From the NCBI RefSeq assembly GCF_000425305.1, contig NZ_AUDE01000001.1, positions 248,001 to 312,000 on the forward strand: a stretch of 64,000 nt of DNA, read 5' to 3'. The notes under the pieces were generated by a model, which was given only the letters and a program-made list of their open reading frames with translations, ran no database searches and was not told where the DNA came from. The translations under genes were made by a program, and so were the position numbers. Shown piece after piece: positions 50,670 to 59,912 of the stretch (positions are counted from its first letter, which is position 1; the number at the start of each line of letters is the position of its first letter). This DNA comes from Psychroserpens burtonensis DSM 12212. Lineage in GTDB: Bacteria > Bacteroidota > Bacteroidia > Flavobacteriales > Flavobacteriaceae.

Positions 50670-52517
50670 CTATTCTACTGTAACTGCTTTTGCTAGATTG
50701 CGAGGTTGATCTACATTTCTGCCGAGCATAAGCGCTATATGATATGATAAAAGTTGAAGCGGGATTGTGGTTAATAAAGGCGTTAGACACTCTATAGTCT
50801 CTGGAACTTCAATAACATGATCTGCTAGATTTTTTACTTGTTCATCGCCAGCAGTAACTATACCAATTATTTTACCAGATCTAGATTTAATTTCTTGAAT
50901 ATTACTTACTACTTTTTCGTAGTGCCCCTTTTTTGTAGCGATTACGACTATTGGCATGTTTTCATCAATTAATGCAATAGGACCATGCTTCATTTCTGCA
51001 GCAGGATAACCTTCTGCATGAATATAAGAAATTTCTTTAAGTTTTAAAGCCCCTTCGAGGGCTACAGGGAAATTATAGCCTCTTCCAAGATATAAGAAGT
51101 TTTTAGCATTTTTGTATATGTCTGCAATAGTTTTGACATATGCATCAGACTCAAGAGCAATTTTAACTTTATCTGGTATGAGCTCTAATTCTATTAAATG
51201 ATGTCTATAATCTGAACTTGAAAGCGTTCCTTTTGCTCTTGCTAAACGCAGAGCAATTAATGTTAATACTGTGATTTGAGTTGTAAATGCCTTAGTCGAA
51301 GCAACTCCAATTTCTGGTCCTGCATGTGTATATGCACCTGCGTGGGTCTCTCTAGCAATTGAAGATCCTACTACATTACAAACACCAAAAACAAATGCAC
51401 CTTTAGATTTAGCAAGTTTTATAGCCGCAAGTGTATCTGCTGTTTCACCAGATTGAGAGATGGCTATAACTACGTCATTTTCATTAATGACTGGGTTTCT
51501 ATATCTAAACTCTGATGCGTATTCAACTTCAACAGGAATTCGAGCTAAGTTTTCAAAAATATATTCTGAAACTAAACCAGCGTGCCATGATGTACCGCAA
51601 GCAACTACAACAATTCTATTTGCATTAAGGAATTTTTTCATGTTATCTTCAACGCCTGCCATCTTTATGATCCCTTCGTTTGATAATAACCGTCCTCTAA
51701 AAGTATCTAAAATAGCTCTAGGCTGCTCGTAAATCTCTTTAAGCATAAAGTGATCATAGCCGCCTTTTTCGATTTGCTCAAGATTTAATTGAAGCTCTTG
51801 GATGTAAGGAGCAACTAGAGAATCATCTTTAATTTTTCTTATTTTAACGCCTTTATGTCGACGTACAATAGCCATTTCTTCATCTTCTAGATAAATAGCA
51901 TTTTTTGTATACTCAATAAAAGGAGATGCATCGCTGGCAATAAAAAACTCATCTTTTCCAACACCTATGGCAAGAGGGCTTCCAAGTCTAGCGACTACAA
52001 TTTCATTTGGCTTATTTTTGTCAAACACGGCAATTGCGTAGGCGCCAACAACTTGGTTTAGTGCAATTTGTACTGCTTTGCCTAATTTTATGTTTTCTTT
52101 TTTCTTAACGTCTTCAATTAAATTAACTAGAACTTCGGTGTCTGTGTCAGACTTAAAAGTGTATCCTCGTTTAATTAATTCTTTTTTTAGAGACTCATAA
52201 TTTTCTATGATGCCATTATGAATAATTACTAAATCTCCAGAATTTGAATAGTGTGGGTGTGAATTAACATCATTTGGTACACCATGGGTTGCCCATCGCG
52301 TGTGTCCGATTCCTAATGTGCCATTAGTAGAGATTTCTTTTTCAAGCCTCTCTTCTAAATCAGCAACTTTGCCTTTAGTCTTGGATAATTTAATGTCATT
52401 ACCATCATAAATAGCAATACCTGCACTATCATAACCTCTATACTCTAAACGTTTTAATCCTTTTAGAATTATTGGGTAAGCTTCTCTATGACCAATATAG
52501 CCAACTATTCCACACAT
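50670..52517 (-). CDS. glmS: Glutamine--fructose-6-phosphate aminotransferase
   Basis: Makes glucosamine-6-phosphate, the entry to cell-wall amino sugars. It has 615 residues. The N-terminal nucleophile Cys2 (MCGIVGYIGHREA) and the GHTRWATHG loop mark the glutaminase domain (1-240), and two SIS domains follow (CGTSWHAGLV, SQSGETADTLAAIK, KEISYIHAEGYPAAEMKHGP), ending in DQPRNLAKAVTVE. It is the third gene of an operon after a glycogen-synthase-like gene and DUF4270, with a five-base gap. Confidence 0.98.
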   Translation of the reverse strand: MCGIVGYIGHREAYPIILKGLKRLEYRGYDSAGIAIYDGNDIKLSKTKGKVADLEERLEKEISTNGTLGIGHTRWATHGVPNDVNSHPHYSNSGDLVIIHNGIIENYESLKKELIKRGYTFKSDTDTEVLVNLIEDVKKKENIKLGKAVQIALNQVVGAYAIAVFDKNKPNEIVVARLGSPLAIGVGKDEFFIASDASPFIEYTKNAIYLEDEEMAIVRRHKGVKIRKIKDDSLVAPYIQELQLNLEQIEKGGYDHFMLKEIYEQPRAILDTFRGRLLSNEGIIKMAGVEDNMKKFLNANRIVVVACGTSWHAGLVSEYIFENLARIPVEVEYASEFRYRNPVINENDVVIAISQSGETADTLAAIKLAKSKGAFVFGVCNVVGSSIARETHAGAYTHAGPEIGVASTKAFTTQITVLTLIALRLARAKGTLSSSDYRHHLIELELIPDKVKIALESDAYVKTIADIYKNAKNFLYLGRGYNFPVALEGALKLKEISYIHAEGYPAAEMKHGPIALIDENMPIVVIATKKGHYEKVVSNIQEIKSRSGKIIGIVTAGDEQVKNLADHVIEVPETIECLTPLLTTIPLQLLSYHIALMLGRNVDQPRNLAKAVTVE

Positions 52518-52522
52518 ATTTT

Positions 52523-54169
52523 TTAGTTGTTAGGTTCGGTGAAAAATACTTCTAAATATAATTTTTTTTCTTCTTCTAAGGTATTATTACCATACAAAAC
52601 AGTCCCTCTAGGGGTTAATATTGAACTTACCGGGACTTTATCATCATCATTATCATTGAGTAAATCGTATTGTACTGAGGCCCCTTCAAGATTAACATTT
52701 ACAGAAACGGATAAGCCAAGTTTCACATTTGTAGAGTCTCTAAGAATTAAATTATTAAGATGTTCTGTTATTCTAATTTTATATCTAATGCCATCTCCCG
52801 TAGCTTCATTGTCCTCTCTTTCTAAGGGAACTAAATGATTGCTTCTTGAGAATTCTGGAAATATTGTATTTGCAGTATCAAAGAAATAATCTGCTAAAGC
52901 AATATTGTTATTCATATCATATATGTAGATACGATTGGGTTCACCTTCGTTAACCTCATTTTGATTAACGTAAAAAATAAGATTAGCCTCATTAATTAGT
53001 TTTTTTGAACTAATAAAATTCCCATTATCATCAGTTTCTACAAATTCCTTTTTAAACAATTCAAAGGTATTATCTGTCAAATTATCTGAATCTAAATCAT
53101 CGCCACCAAATAGTTTTATTTCTGCGATAGAACCCTGGCCACCTTTTAAAAATAAATTTTCATCTCCCGTAGTTTCATTTCCATTAGAAATTGTAAAATC
53201 GTTTGCGATAAAGTTGACTCTGTTTCCTGTAAAGTTGAATGTATATGCTGTCTTAACTCTATCGGCACCTTCTGTGAATGCATCTTTTGTGTAGTAAATA
53301 ATTATACTGGATGAATTAGAGGTCATATTTAAAAGCATTAGTTGACCAGGATCATCAGTGATATTTGGTTCTGCTTTAAAGTAAATACCTCTAAAATAAT
53401 CATTAAAATTATTGATATTACTTAATTCTGTTTGACCAGCCATATCAATAATTTTTTCTTGCCAGAATTGCTGTACTATAACATCATCAAATTTGATTCT
53501 CATAGCAGGCGATAGTCTCGCTTCTATTTCGTCTTCACCTTCAGTTAGAATAATTTGTATTGGATCTGCTTTAAAGTTTGTGTTTTGATATAATAATTGA
53601 CCTTCCAATTGTTCGTTGCTAATTAGGTTTGAACCTGTCGATTTATTAGCATAGTAGTTTTGTGGACTGCCAAGTTCTGGCGCATTAGGATCAAAATCTC
53701 TTAAAAAATAATTGCTTTCGTAAATTGAAAGATTTATTGGTGAATTTCCAAATATAGAGTCTAAGTTAAATTCCGTTCGACCATTAGAGTCAACACCCGT
53801 AGGTGTGCTAAAGTAAGGTACTGTAAGGACTACAGAATCAATAATTGGGTTTGTGCCAAAATCTGGATCAGTAGTGTTGCCACGTATTTGTGACACAAAG
53901 CTCGCTGTACTACGACCATAATTCGAACCTGGATCCTCTGTATAAACACCTAAAAGATTTAGAGGCAGGGCATTGGTTTGAATAGGCTCTAAAGCTTTAG
54001 TATAGGCTATAACATCAAATTTTCTTGAACCTGTTTCAAAATGTGTAGCATTATCATTATTGATAATATCTGAGTCGATATTGGCAAAATCTTTGTCGCA
54101 AGCAATAAAGGAGCTTAACAAGAGGGTTAGTAATGTTAAATTTCTTAAGGCAATTTTTATTTTTTTCAT
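52523..54169 (-). CDS. DUF4270 lipoprotein
   Basis: A 548-residue protein with lipobox SFIAC (Cys24). SRKFDVIAYTKALEPIQTNA and LPLNLLGVYTEDPGSNYGRS are the start of DUF4270, a Bacteroidota-only family of extracytoplasmic lipoproteins. The rest is strand-rich with many Asn/Asp residues. Function unknown; its fixed position between the glycogen-synthase-like gene and glmS suggests a role tied to surface sugar or envelope metabolism. Confidence 0.85.
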   Translation of the reverse strand: MKKIKIALRNLTLLTLLLSSFIACDKDFANIDSDIINNDNATHFETGSRKFDVIAYTKALEPIQTNALPLNLLGVYTEDPGSNYGRSTASFVSQIRGNTTDPDFGTNPIIDSVVLTVPYFSTPTGVDSNGRTEFNLDSIFGNSPINLSIYESNYFLRDFDPNAPELGSPQNYYANKSTGSNLISNEQLEGQLLYQNTNFKADPIQIILTEGEDEIEARLSPAMRIKFDDVIVQQFWQEKIIDMAGQTELSNINNFNDYFRGIYFKAEPNITDDPGQLMLLNMTSNSSSIIIYYTKDAFTEGADRVKTAYTFNFTGNRVNFIANDFTISNGNETTGDENLFLKGGQGSIAEIKLFGGDDLDSDNLTDNTFELFKKEFVETDDNGNFISSKKLINEANLIFYVNQNEVNEGEPNRIYIYDMNNNIALADYFFDTANTIFPEFSRSNHLVPLEREDNEATGDGIRYKIRITEHLNNLILRDSTNVKLGLSVSVNVNLEGASVQYDLLNDNDDDKVPVSSILTPRGTVLYGNNTLEEEKKLYLEVFFTEPNN

Positions 54170-54180
54170 AAACTTGTTTT

Positions 54181-54990
54181 CTAATCTAAAACTTTTGTTT
54201 TGTAGAATTCTGTATAATGCTCAGCGAAATCTTCAATTGGAAAATAATCTAAGACAGGTTTTTCAGACGCATCTAAATACTCATTTAATTCTTTTGGTAA
54301 TTCGTCTGAGCCTCTAATAAGAGCATCAGAATTATCAATCGCAATTTTCATGAGATTATTGTAGGTTGGTTTCTCTAAATCTTTAATCTTACTGTCGTCT
54401 ATGTTATCAAATTTAACTTTACTAATCATGTTCTTATCTAACGTTCCTTCAAAGCTTTGATTGTATACAGACGTTACAATTTTACTTTCAGTAAATAAAG
54501 GTTCGTTTTTATAGAATTCTTTCAAGTATAGCGGTAATAAAGATGCTAACCATCCATTAACATGGATAATGTCTGGAGACCAATTTAATTTTTTTACTGT
54601 TTCAATAACCCCTTTTGCAAAGAAGATTGCACGTTCGTCATTGTCGCTAAACAGCTTTCCTTCTTCGTCAGTTAATGTTGCTTTTCTTTTGAAGTACTCT
54701 TCGTTGTCTATAAAGTATACTTGTATTCTTTCCTTCGGAATAGAAGCTACTTTAATAATCAAAGGCATATCTAGGTCGTTTATTACTAAATTAATACCAG
54801 ATAATCGTATCACTTCATGGAGCTGATGCCGTCTTTCATTGATGTTTCCATAACGAGGCATAAATATTCGTATTTGCCCTCCTTGTTTGTTTACCATTTT
54901 TGGAGCTTCAAATGACATTGAAGAAATCTCTGTTTCTGGTAAATATGGTACAACCTCAGATGACACATACAATATTCTCTTATCTTTCAT
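54181..54990 (-). CDS. Glycogen/starch-synthase-like protein, N-terminal GT5 domain only
   Basis: A 269-residue protein from the ATG at 54990 (MKDKRILYVSSEVVPYLPET), which lies downstream of a TACTTTTG element; a longer upstream start is not needed. It matches the first Rossmann half of GlgA (IRIFMPRYGNINERRH, DIIHVNGWLASLLPLYLKEF). The whole C-terminal GT-B half (about 200 residues) is missing, and the ADP-glucose-binding KxGG loop is replaced by TEISSMSFEA. Catalysis as a glycogen synthase is therefore unlikely. First gene of an operon with DUF4270 (11-base gap) and glmS. Confidence 0.8.
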   Translation of the reverse strand: MKDKRILYVSSEVVPYLPETEISSMSFEAPKMVNKQGGQIRIFMPRYGNINERRHQLHEVIRLSGINLVINDLDMPLIIKVASIPKERIQVYFIDNEEYFKRKATLTDEEGKLFSDNDERAIFFAKGVIETVKKLNWSPDIIHVNGWLASLLPLYLKEFYKNEPLFTESKIVTSVYNQSFEGTLDKNMISKVKFDNIDDSKIKDLEKPTYNNLMKIAIDNSDALIRGSDELPKELNEYLDASEKPVLDYFPIEDFAEHYTEFYKTKVLD

Positions 54991-55027
54991 AAATCTTTCG
55001 TTTTTGGAATTAAAAGTAAAAAACAGG

Positions 55028-55035
55028 CAAAAGTA
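55028..55035 (-). promoter_or_regulatory. Candidate -7 element of the GT5-like/DUF4270/glmS operon
   Basis: The minus strand reads TACTTTTG (TAnnTTTG), 37 bases before the ATG at 54990. It supports that start over the in-frame codon at 55050, which is upstream of the promoter. Confidence 0.5.
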
Positions 55036-55066
55036 CAAAAATTTATGCAAATTGCCAGTAAAATAT

Positions 55067-55074
55067 TAAGTTTG
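55067..55074 (+). promoter_or_regulatory. Candidate -7 promoter element of panC-panD
   Basis: TAAGTTTG (TAnnTTTG) lies 25 bases before the panC ATG, back-to-back with the divergent element at 55028-55035. Confidence 0.45.
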
Positions 55075-55099
55075 CAGGCTGTTAAACTTTTGTTACTAT

Positions 55100-55951
55100 A
55101 TGAATATTTTTGAAAATAAAAAAGAATTAATCGCGCATGTCGATGCACTAAAATGTGAAAAGAAAACACTTGGATTTCTTCCTACTATGGGAGCATTGCA
55201 CCAAGGTCATGCTTCATTAATTAGAAAAGGCTTGGATGAGAATGATGTTGTAGTAGTCAGTATTTTCGTGAATCCTACTCAATTTGATAATCAAGAAGAT
55301 TTGGTAAAATATCCAAGAACTTTAGATAGTGATGTTGAGTTACTTGAGACGATTTCCGAAGAGAAAGTCATAGTATATGCACCTTCAGTGGACGATATTT
55401 ATGGTAATAATGTCATATCAACGTCTTTTTCATATGATGGATTAGAACATGAAATGGAAGGACGTTTTAGAGATGGCCATTTTGATGGTGTTGGTACAGT
55501 GGTTAAAAGGCTTTTTGAAATAGTGAGACCTGACAAGGCTTACTTTGGAGAAAAAGACTTTCAGCAGCTTATGATTATTAAGAAGTTAGTAGAGAAGTAT
55601 AACATACCAGTTAAGGTTGTTGGTTGTAAGATATATAGGGCCAAAGATGGTTTGGCAATGAGTTCTCGCAATTTGAGATTAAAACCAGAATATCGTAAGG
55701 CTGCGCCTTTTGTGTATAAAACGTTAAAAGCTGCTAAAGATAAATTTGGCACAAAAAGTGCCGATAAATTGACAGAGTGGGTGACTAAACAATTTGCCGG
55801 ACATGATTTATTGACCCTAGAATATTTTATTATCGCAAATATTAGTACTCTAAAAACCGTTAAACGAAAAACAAACCAAAAATCATATAGAGCATTTATT
55901 GCTGTGTATGCAGATGATATTAGACTAATAGATAATATCGCACTAAATTAA
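55100..55951 (+). CDS. panC: Pantothenate synthetase
   Basis: Joins pantoate and beta-alanine with ATP. A 283-residue protein with the class-I-synthetase-like HxGH at His34 and His37 ([12 protein letters not shown]), [13 protein letters not shown], the pantoate/ATP region [10 protein letters not shown] and the KMSKS-like AMSSRNLRL. It is followed after 13 bases by panD, which supplies the beta-alanine. Confidence 0.97.
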   Translation: MNIFENKKELIAHVDALKCEKKTLGFLPTMGALHQGHASLIRKGLDENDVVVVSIFVNPTQFDNQEDLVKYPRTLDSDVELLETISEEKVIVYAPSVDDIYGNNVISTSFSYDGLEHEMEGRFRDGHFDGVGTVVKRLFEIVRPDKAYFGEKDFQQLMIIKKLVEKYNIPVKVVGCKIYRAKDGLAMSSRNLRLKPEYRKAAPFVYKTLKAAKDKFGTKSADKLTEWVTKQFAGHDLLTLEYFIIANISTLKTVKRKTNQKSYRAFIAVYADDIRLIDNIALN

Positions 55952-55964
55952 TTATCTTTACCTC

Positions 55965-56315
55965 ATGCAAATTCAAGTAGTAAAATCTAAAATTCACCGA
56001 GTAAAAGTTACAGGTGCAGAGTTAAATTACATTGGTAGTATTACTATTGATGAGGATTTAATGGAAGCTGCAAATATAATTCAAGGTGAGAAAGTTCAAA
56101 TCGTTAACAATGATAATGGTGAGCGTTTAGAAACATATTGTATTCCTGGGCCACGAAATAGTGGAGAAATCACATTGAATGGAGCAGCTGCTCGTAAGGT
56201 AGCAGTTGGTGATACACTTATTTTAATCACTTATGCGTTTATGGATATTGAAGAGGCTAAAGTGTTTAAACCTTCTCTAGTGTTCCCAAATGAAGCTAAT
56301 AATCTCTTAAAATAA
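55965..56315 (+). CDS. panD: Aspartate 1-decarboxylase proenzyme
   Basis: Pyruvoyl enzyme making beta-alanine for PanC. It has 116 residues. Self-cleavage is expected between Gly24 and Ser25 ([10 protein letters not shown]), producing the pyruvoyl group. [11 protein letters not shown] and [20 protein letters not shown] are conserved. It is co-transcribed with panC. Confidence 0.97.
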   Translation: MQIQVVKSKIHRVKVTGAELNYIGSITIDEDLMEAANIIQGEKVQIVNNDNGERLETYCIPGPRNSGEITLNGAAARKVAVGDTLILITYAFMDIEEAKVFKPSLVFPNEANNLLK

Positions 56316-56319
56316 GCTT

Positions 56320-57273
56320 TTGAGTCCTAAGCTTAAAAAAAGTCTAAGGTTAATAATTCCGCTAGCTTTAGCAGTATTCTTTGGGTGGTATACATTTTCT
56401 AAATTACCACTCTCAACAATAATCCCTTTTATTAAATCAGCAAATTATTGGTGGATTGCTTTAGGCGTTTTCTTTGGATTACTAAGTCATTTATCAAGAG
56501 CTTATCGTTGGAAATATCTTTTGGAGCCAATGGGGTATCAAATAAAATTACCAAATAGTGTCATGGCCGTTTTTATTACTTATTTAGCGAATTACGGAAT
56601 TCCAAGATCTGGAGAAGTTTTGAGAGCTGCTGTACTTACAAATTATGAGGACGTCCCTTTTGAAAAGAGTTTTGGGACGATAGTAGCAGAGCGAATAGCA
56701 GACCTGTTAGTCATGTTAGGGATTATAACAATGACATTGATTTTGGAATTTGATTTCATAGTGGAACTTCTTCAAAGGGCATTTCAACCTAATAAACTCA
56801 TATTATTTGGGTCGGTTGGAGGCCTTATATTGATCCTCGTTTTTTTATTTATAAATAGAAGCCAATCTAAATTTGCCATAAAAGTTAAAACATTTCTCAA
56901 AGGCTTAATGGAAGGGATGTTAAGTATTTTTAAGATGAAACATAAATGGGCGTTTATTGCGCATACCTTATTTATTTGGGGAATGTATGTCTTGATGTTT
57001 TACGTTACAACTTTTGCATTACCTGATTTAAATAATGTAAGTATTGGTGCAATATTAGTAGCTTTTATTTCAGCAAGTTTTACAATTGCAGCGACTAATG
57101 GAGGCATCTTTGTGTATCCAGTAGCAGTTATGGCTGCATTTACAGTTTTTGGAATTGCTAAAGATCCAAGCTTCGCTTTTGGTTGGATTATGTGGTCCTC
57201 ACAAACAATTATGGTTATCATTGCTGGAAGTTTATCGTTTATATATTTACCAATCTACAATAGAACTAAATAA
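56320..57273 (+). CDS. Lysylphosphatidylglycerol-synthase-like (UPF0104) flippase-type membrane protein
   Basis: A 317-residue protein with about eight transmembrane helices. YWWIALGVFFGLLSHLSRAYRW and NYGIPRSGEVLRAAVL, then FGTIVAERIADLLVML, are hallmarks of the MprF/YbhN-like flippase family. The enzymatic domain of MprF is absent. It starts with TTG four bases after the panD stop, the only sensible start, so expression depends on panD translation. Likely moves a lipid or glycolipid intermediate. Confidence 0.85.
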   Translation: MSPKLKKSLRLIIPLALAVFFGWYTFSKLPLSTIIPFIKSANYWWIALGVFFGLLSHLSRAYRWKYLLEPMGYQIKLPNSVMAVFITYLANYGIPRSGEVLRAAVLTNYEDVPFEKSFGTIVAERIADLLVMLGIITMTLILEFDFIVELLQRAFQPNKLILFGSVGGLILILVFLFINRSQSKFAIKVKTFLKGLMEGMLSIFKMKHKWAFIAHTLFIWGMYVLMFYVTTFALPDLNNVSIGAILVAFISASFTIAATNGGIFVYPVAVMAAFTVFGIAKDPSFAFGWIMWSSQTIMVIIAGSLSFIYLPIYNRTK

Positions 57274-57309
57274 TTTTTTACCTTGCTTTATTATTAATCC
57301 GAGCTTATC

Positions 57310-58449
57310 ATGAATAAATTTATCTTATTTCTATTATTTGGTTTCTTGTTCCACATAGCAAACTCTCAAGTGGCCTATGAGACAATTGAATCGTCTAAAC
57401 TTGGTGATACAAGAGAAATTAAAATTCAATTACCAAGAAATTATGATCCTGAAGGCGATATTTTATACCCTTTAGTCGTCGTACTAGATGGTGATTATTT
57501 ATTTGAGCCTGTAATTGGTAATGCAGATTATCACTCATATTGGGGAGATATGCCAAGGTCTATAGTTGTAGGTGTTAATCAAGCCCAAAAAAGAGATGTA
57601 GATTTATCTTTTAGTGGGACTACTTATTTTCCGTCAGACGAAGGAGGTTCTCAGTTTTTTGAGTTTATAGGAATGGAGTTGATACCCTATATAAATGAGA
57701 ATTATTTAACTTCAAATTTTAGAATTGTTGTAGGCCACGATCAAAGTGCAAATTTTATTAACTATTGGTTGTTTAAGGATAAACCTTTATTTAGAGGTTA
57801 TATTGCTTTTAGTCCAGATTTATCCCCAGAAATGGTAAATCGTCTACAAGAAAAACTATCGATTACTACTGAAGATACATTTTACTACTTGGCTACAGCA
57901 GATAATGATATCAAGGGATTAAGAGATGATATTTTAGCTTGTAACGCAGCATTAAGTGCTATTGAAAATGAGAAGTTACATTACCGATTTGATGATTTTA
58001 AAGATGCAGATCACTATTCTCTTGTAGGGCTGGGAATACCTAAAGCCATTAATGAAATTTTTGGTTTATACAAGCCTATAAATAAAAAAGAATATAACGA
58101 AAAAGTACTCACTTATGAAGAGGGGCCTTTTGCTTATTTGATAAAAAAATATGAAGATATTGAGTTTTTCTATGGCTTTGAAAAAAAAGTAGTTGAAAAT
58201 GACCTTAGAGCAATACTAGCGGCAACGAAGAAAAAAGATGATATAGAATCTATGAAAAGCTTAGCTAAGCTTACTCAAAAAGAATACCCAAAATCAATGA
58301 TAAGTTCTTATTATTCCGGGATCTACCATGAGATGAGTGGTAATGCGAGAAAAGCTTTGATAGAGTATCAATCTGGATTACTTTTAAAAGAATCTGAGTT
58401 CGTTAATAAGGATATGTTATTGGATAAAATCTATGATCTCCAAGAGTAA
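57310..58449 (+). CDS. Secreted alpha/beta hydrolase-fold protein, nucleophile replaced (copy 1)
   Basis: A 379-residue protein with a signal peptide (residues about 1-19, ending IANSQ). The esterase-D/IroE-like core is clear: SSKLGDTREIKIQLPRNYDP, YPLVVVLDGDYLFEP, MELIPYINENY. The elbow reads VVGHDQSANF with Asp144 where Ser is expected, while the His region DADHYSLV remains. The C-terminal 90 residues are helical with a TPR-like end (ARKALIEYQSGLLLK). The protein is either a noncatalytic binder or uses Asp chemistry. It precedes a paralogue. Confidence 0.75.
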   Translation: MNKFILFLLFGFLFHIANSQVAYETIESSKLGDTREIKIQLPRNYDPEGDILYPLVVVLDGDYLFEPVIGNADYHSYWGDMPRSIVVGVNQAQKRDVDLSFSGTTYFPSDEGGSQFFEFIGMELIPYINENYLTSNFRIVVGHDQSANFINYWLFKDKPLFRGYIAFSPDLSPEMVNRLQEKLSITTEDTFYYLATADNDIKGLRDDILACNAALSAIENEKLHYRFDDFKDADHYSLVGLGIPKAINEIFGLYKPINKKEYNEKVLTYEEGPFAYLIKKYEDIEFFYGFEKKVVENDLRAILAATKKKDDIESMKSLAKLTQKEYPKSMISSYYSGIYHEMSGNARKALIEYQSGLLLKESEFVNKDMLLDKIYDLQE

Positions 58450-58541
58450 AATTGAATTAAATTATGCATTTCATCGAATAAATTAGTACTTAAACCTAAT
58501 TTTAGGTATCTTTACAGTCCCCAAATTAAAACCTACTTAAG

Positions 58542-59717
58542 ATGAAGAATGCCCTTCTTTTTATCTTCTCATTATTATTTTGCGAATTAATTTTTGCGCA
58601 AGTTACTTATGAGAAGTTTGAATCTCAAAAACTCAACGCTACGAGAGAGTTAAAAATTAGACTTCCGGATGATTATAATCCCGACTCAGATTTAAAACAT
58701 CCTGTAATTATAGTCTTTGATGCTGAATATCTATTTGAACCTGTAGCAGGTCAAGTGAGTTACCAAACGTATTTTGATGAAATGCCAAAATCAATAATTG
58801 TGGGAGTCGTTCAAGGCAAAGAACGTTTTTATGATAGTTATTTTGATGAGGTTACTGGACTTCCATTTGAATCTGGTGATCGTTTCTATAACTTTATAGA
58901 TCAAGAATTAATTCCGTATATAGATTCTAAATATAATACGAGTAAATTTAAAGTGGCCGTTGGTCATGACTTAATGGGGAATTTTATCAATTCATTCTTA
59001 TTCCATGACACTCCAATTTTTCAAGCGTACATAAATTTAAGCCCTGATTTTAAAGGAACCATGAGTGAAAACGTTAAAACTCGACTGGAGTGGTTGGATA
59101 GTGATGTTTTTTATTATTTGGCAACGGCAGATGGAGATATTAAATCTATAAGAGACAGAATTAGAACGACAAATGACAATTTAAAAACGCTTGATAATCA
59201 AAACTTGACTTATTATTTTGATGAGCTCATTGGTGACTCTCACTATACATTGGTAAGTGGAGCTTTATCTAAAGCACTCGACAGGATTTTTGAATTATAC
59301 AAACCTCTTGACGATAAGGAATTAAGAGAGAAAGCACTTCCATATGAAGGCACCTTAGATGATTATATTGTAGATAGATATAAGCGGATTGATGATTTAT
59401 TTGGGATTTTTAAGCCTATTTCCGAAGAAGAATTACAACGATTAATCACTTTAGCAGATCAACGGGAAGACATAGAATCTGTCTATAAAATTGGGAAATT
59501 AGCTAATAAGCTCAATCCAAGTTCTTCCTTTGGAACTTATTATATGGCCCTTCATGCTGAAAAATTAGGTAAAACTAAAAGGGCAGTAAAATTATATCAA
59601 TCTGCACTTGACTTAAATGAAATGTCTCATATAAATAAGGAATTTATAATGTCTCACGTGGAAGATTTAAAATTTGTAGAAGACGACACAGAAACTGAAG
59701 ATGATGAAGAAAACTAA
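58542..59717 (+). CDS. Secreted alpha/beta hydrolase-fold protein, nucleophile replaced (copy 2)
   Basis: A 391-residue paralogue of the preceding gene, aligned almost without gaps over the core (SQKLNATRELKIRLPDDYNP, HPVIIVFDAEYLFEP). A signal peptide ends at about residue 20 (LIFAQ). The elbow is AVGHDLMGNF with Asp143, and there is no nearby Ser; the His motif GDSHYTLV is kept. The TPR-like end (TKRAVKLYQSALDLN) is followed by an acidic tail EDDTETEDDEEN. It is separated from copy 1 by 92 bases with a TATCTTTA near-promoter, so it may be expressed on its own. Confidence 0.75.
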   Translation: MKNALLFIFSLLFCELIFAQVTYEKFESQKLNATRELKIRLPDDYNPDSDLKHPVIIVFDAEYLFEPVAGQVSYQTYFDEMPKSIIVGVVQGKERFYDSYFDEVTGLPFESGDRFYNFIDQELIPYIDSKYNTSKFKVAVGHDLMGNFINSFLFHDTPIFQAYINLSPDFKGTMSENVKTRLEWLDSDVFYYLATADGDIKSIRDRIRTTNDNLKTLDNQNLTYYFDELIGDSHYTLVSGALSKALDRIFELYKPLDDKELREKALPYEGTLDDYIVDRYKRIDDLFGIFKPISEEELQRLITLADQREDIESVYKIGKLANKLNPSSSFGTYYMALHAEKLGKTKRAVKLYQSALDLNEMSHINKEFIMSHVEDLKFVEDDTETEDDEEN

Positions 59718-59912
59718 ACTAAGTATTTACTCAACAGACTATGTTTTTGTCTACTTGTTTCGTAAATTTAAAGAGTTTTTTATATCCAATTTAAATTTGA
59801 AACGGGTGGCGCTTAAATTTATAGCGGCAATAAGTTTGTTCAAGGATATCAATTAAAATATATTAATTTAGCTGAAATTTTAACTGCGGAAAATTCTTCC
59901 GAAGAAAGAAAT

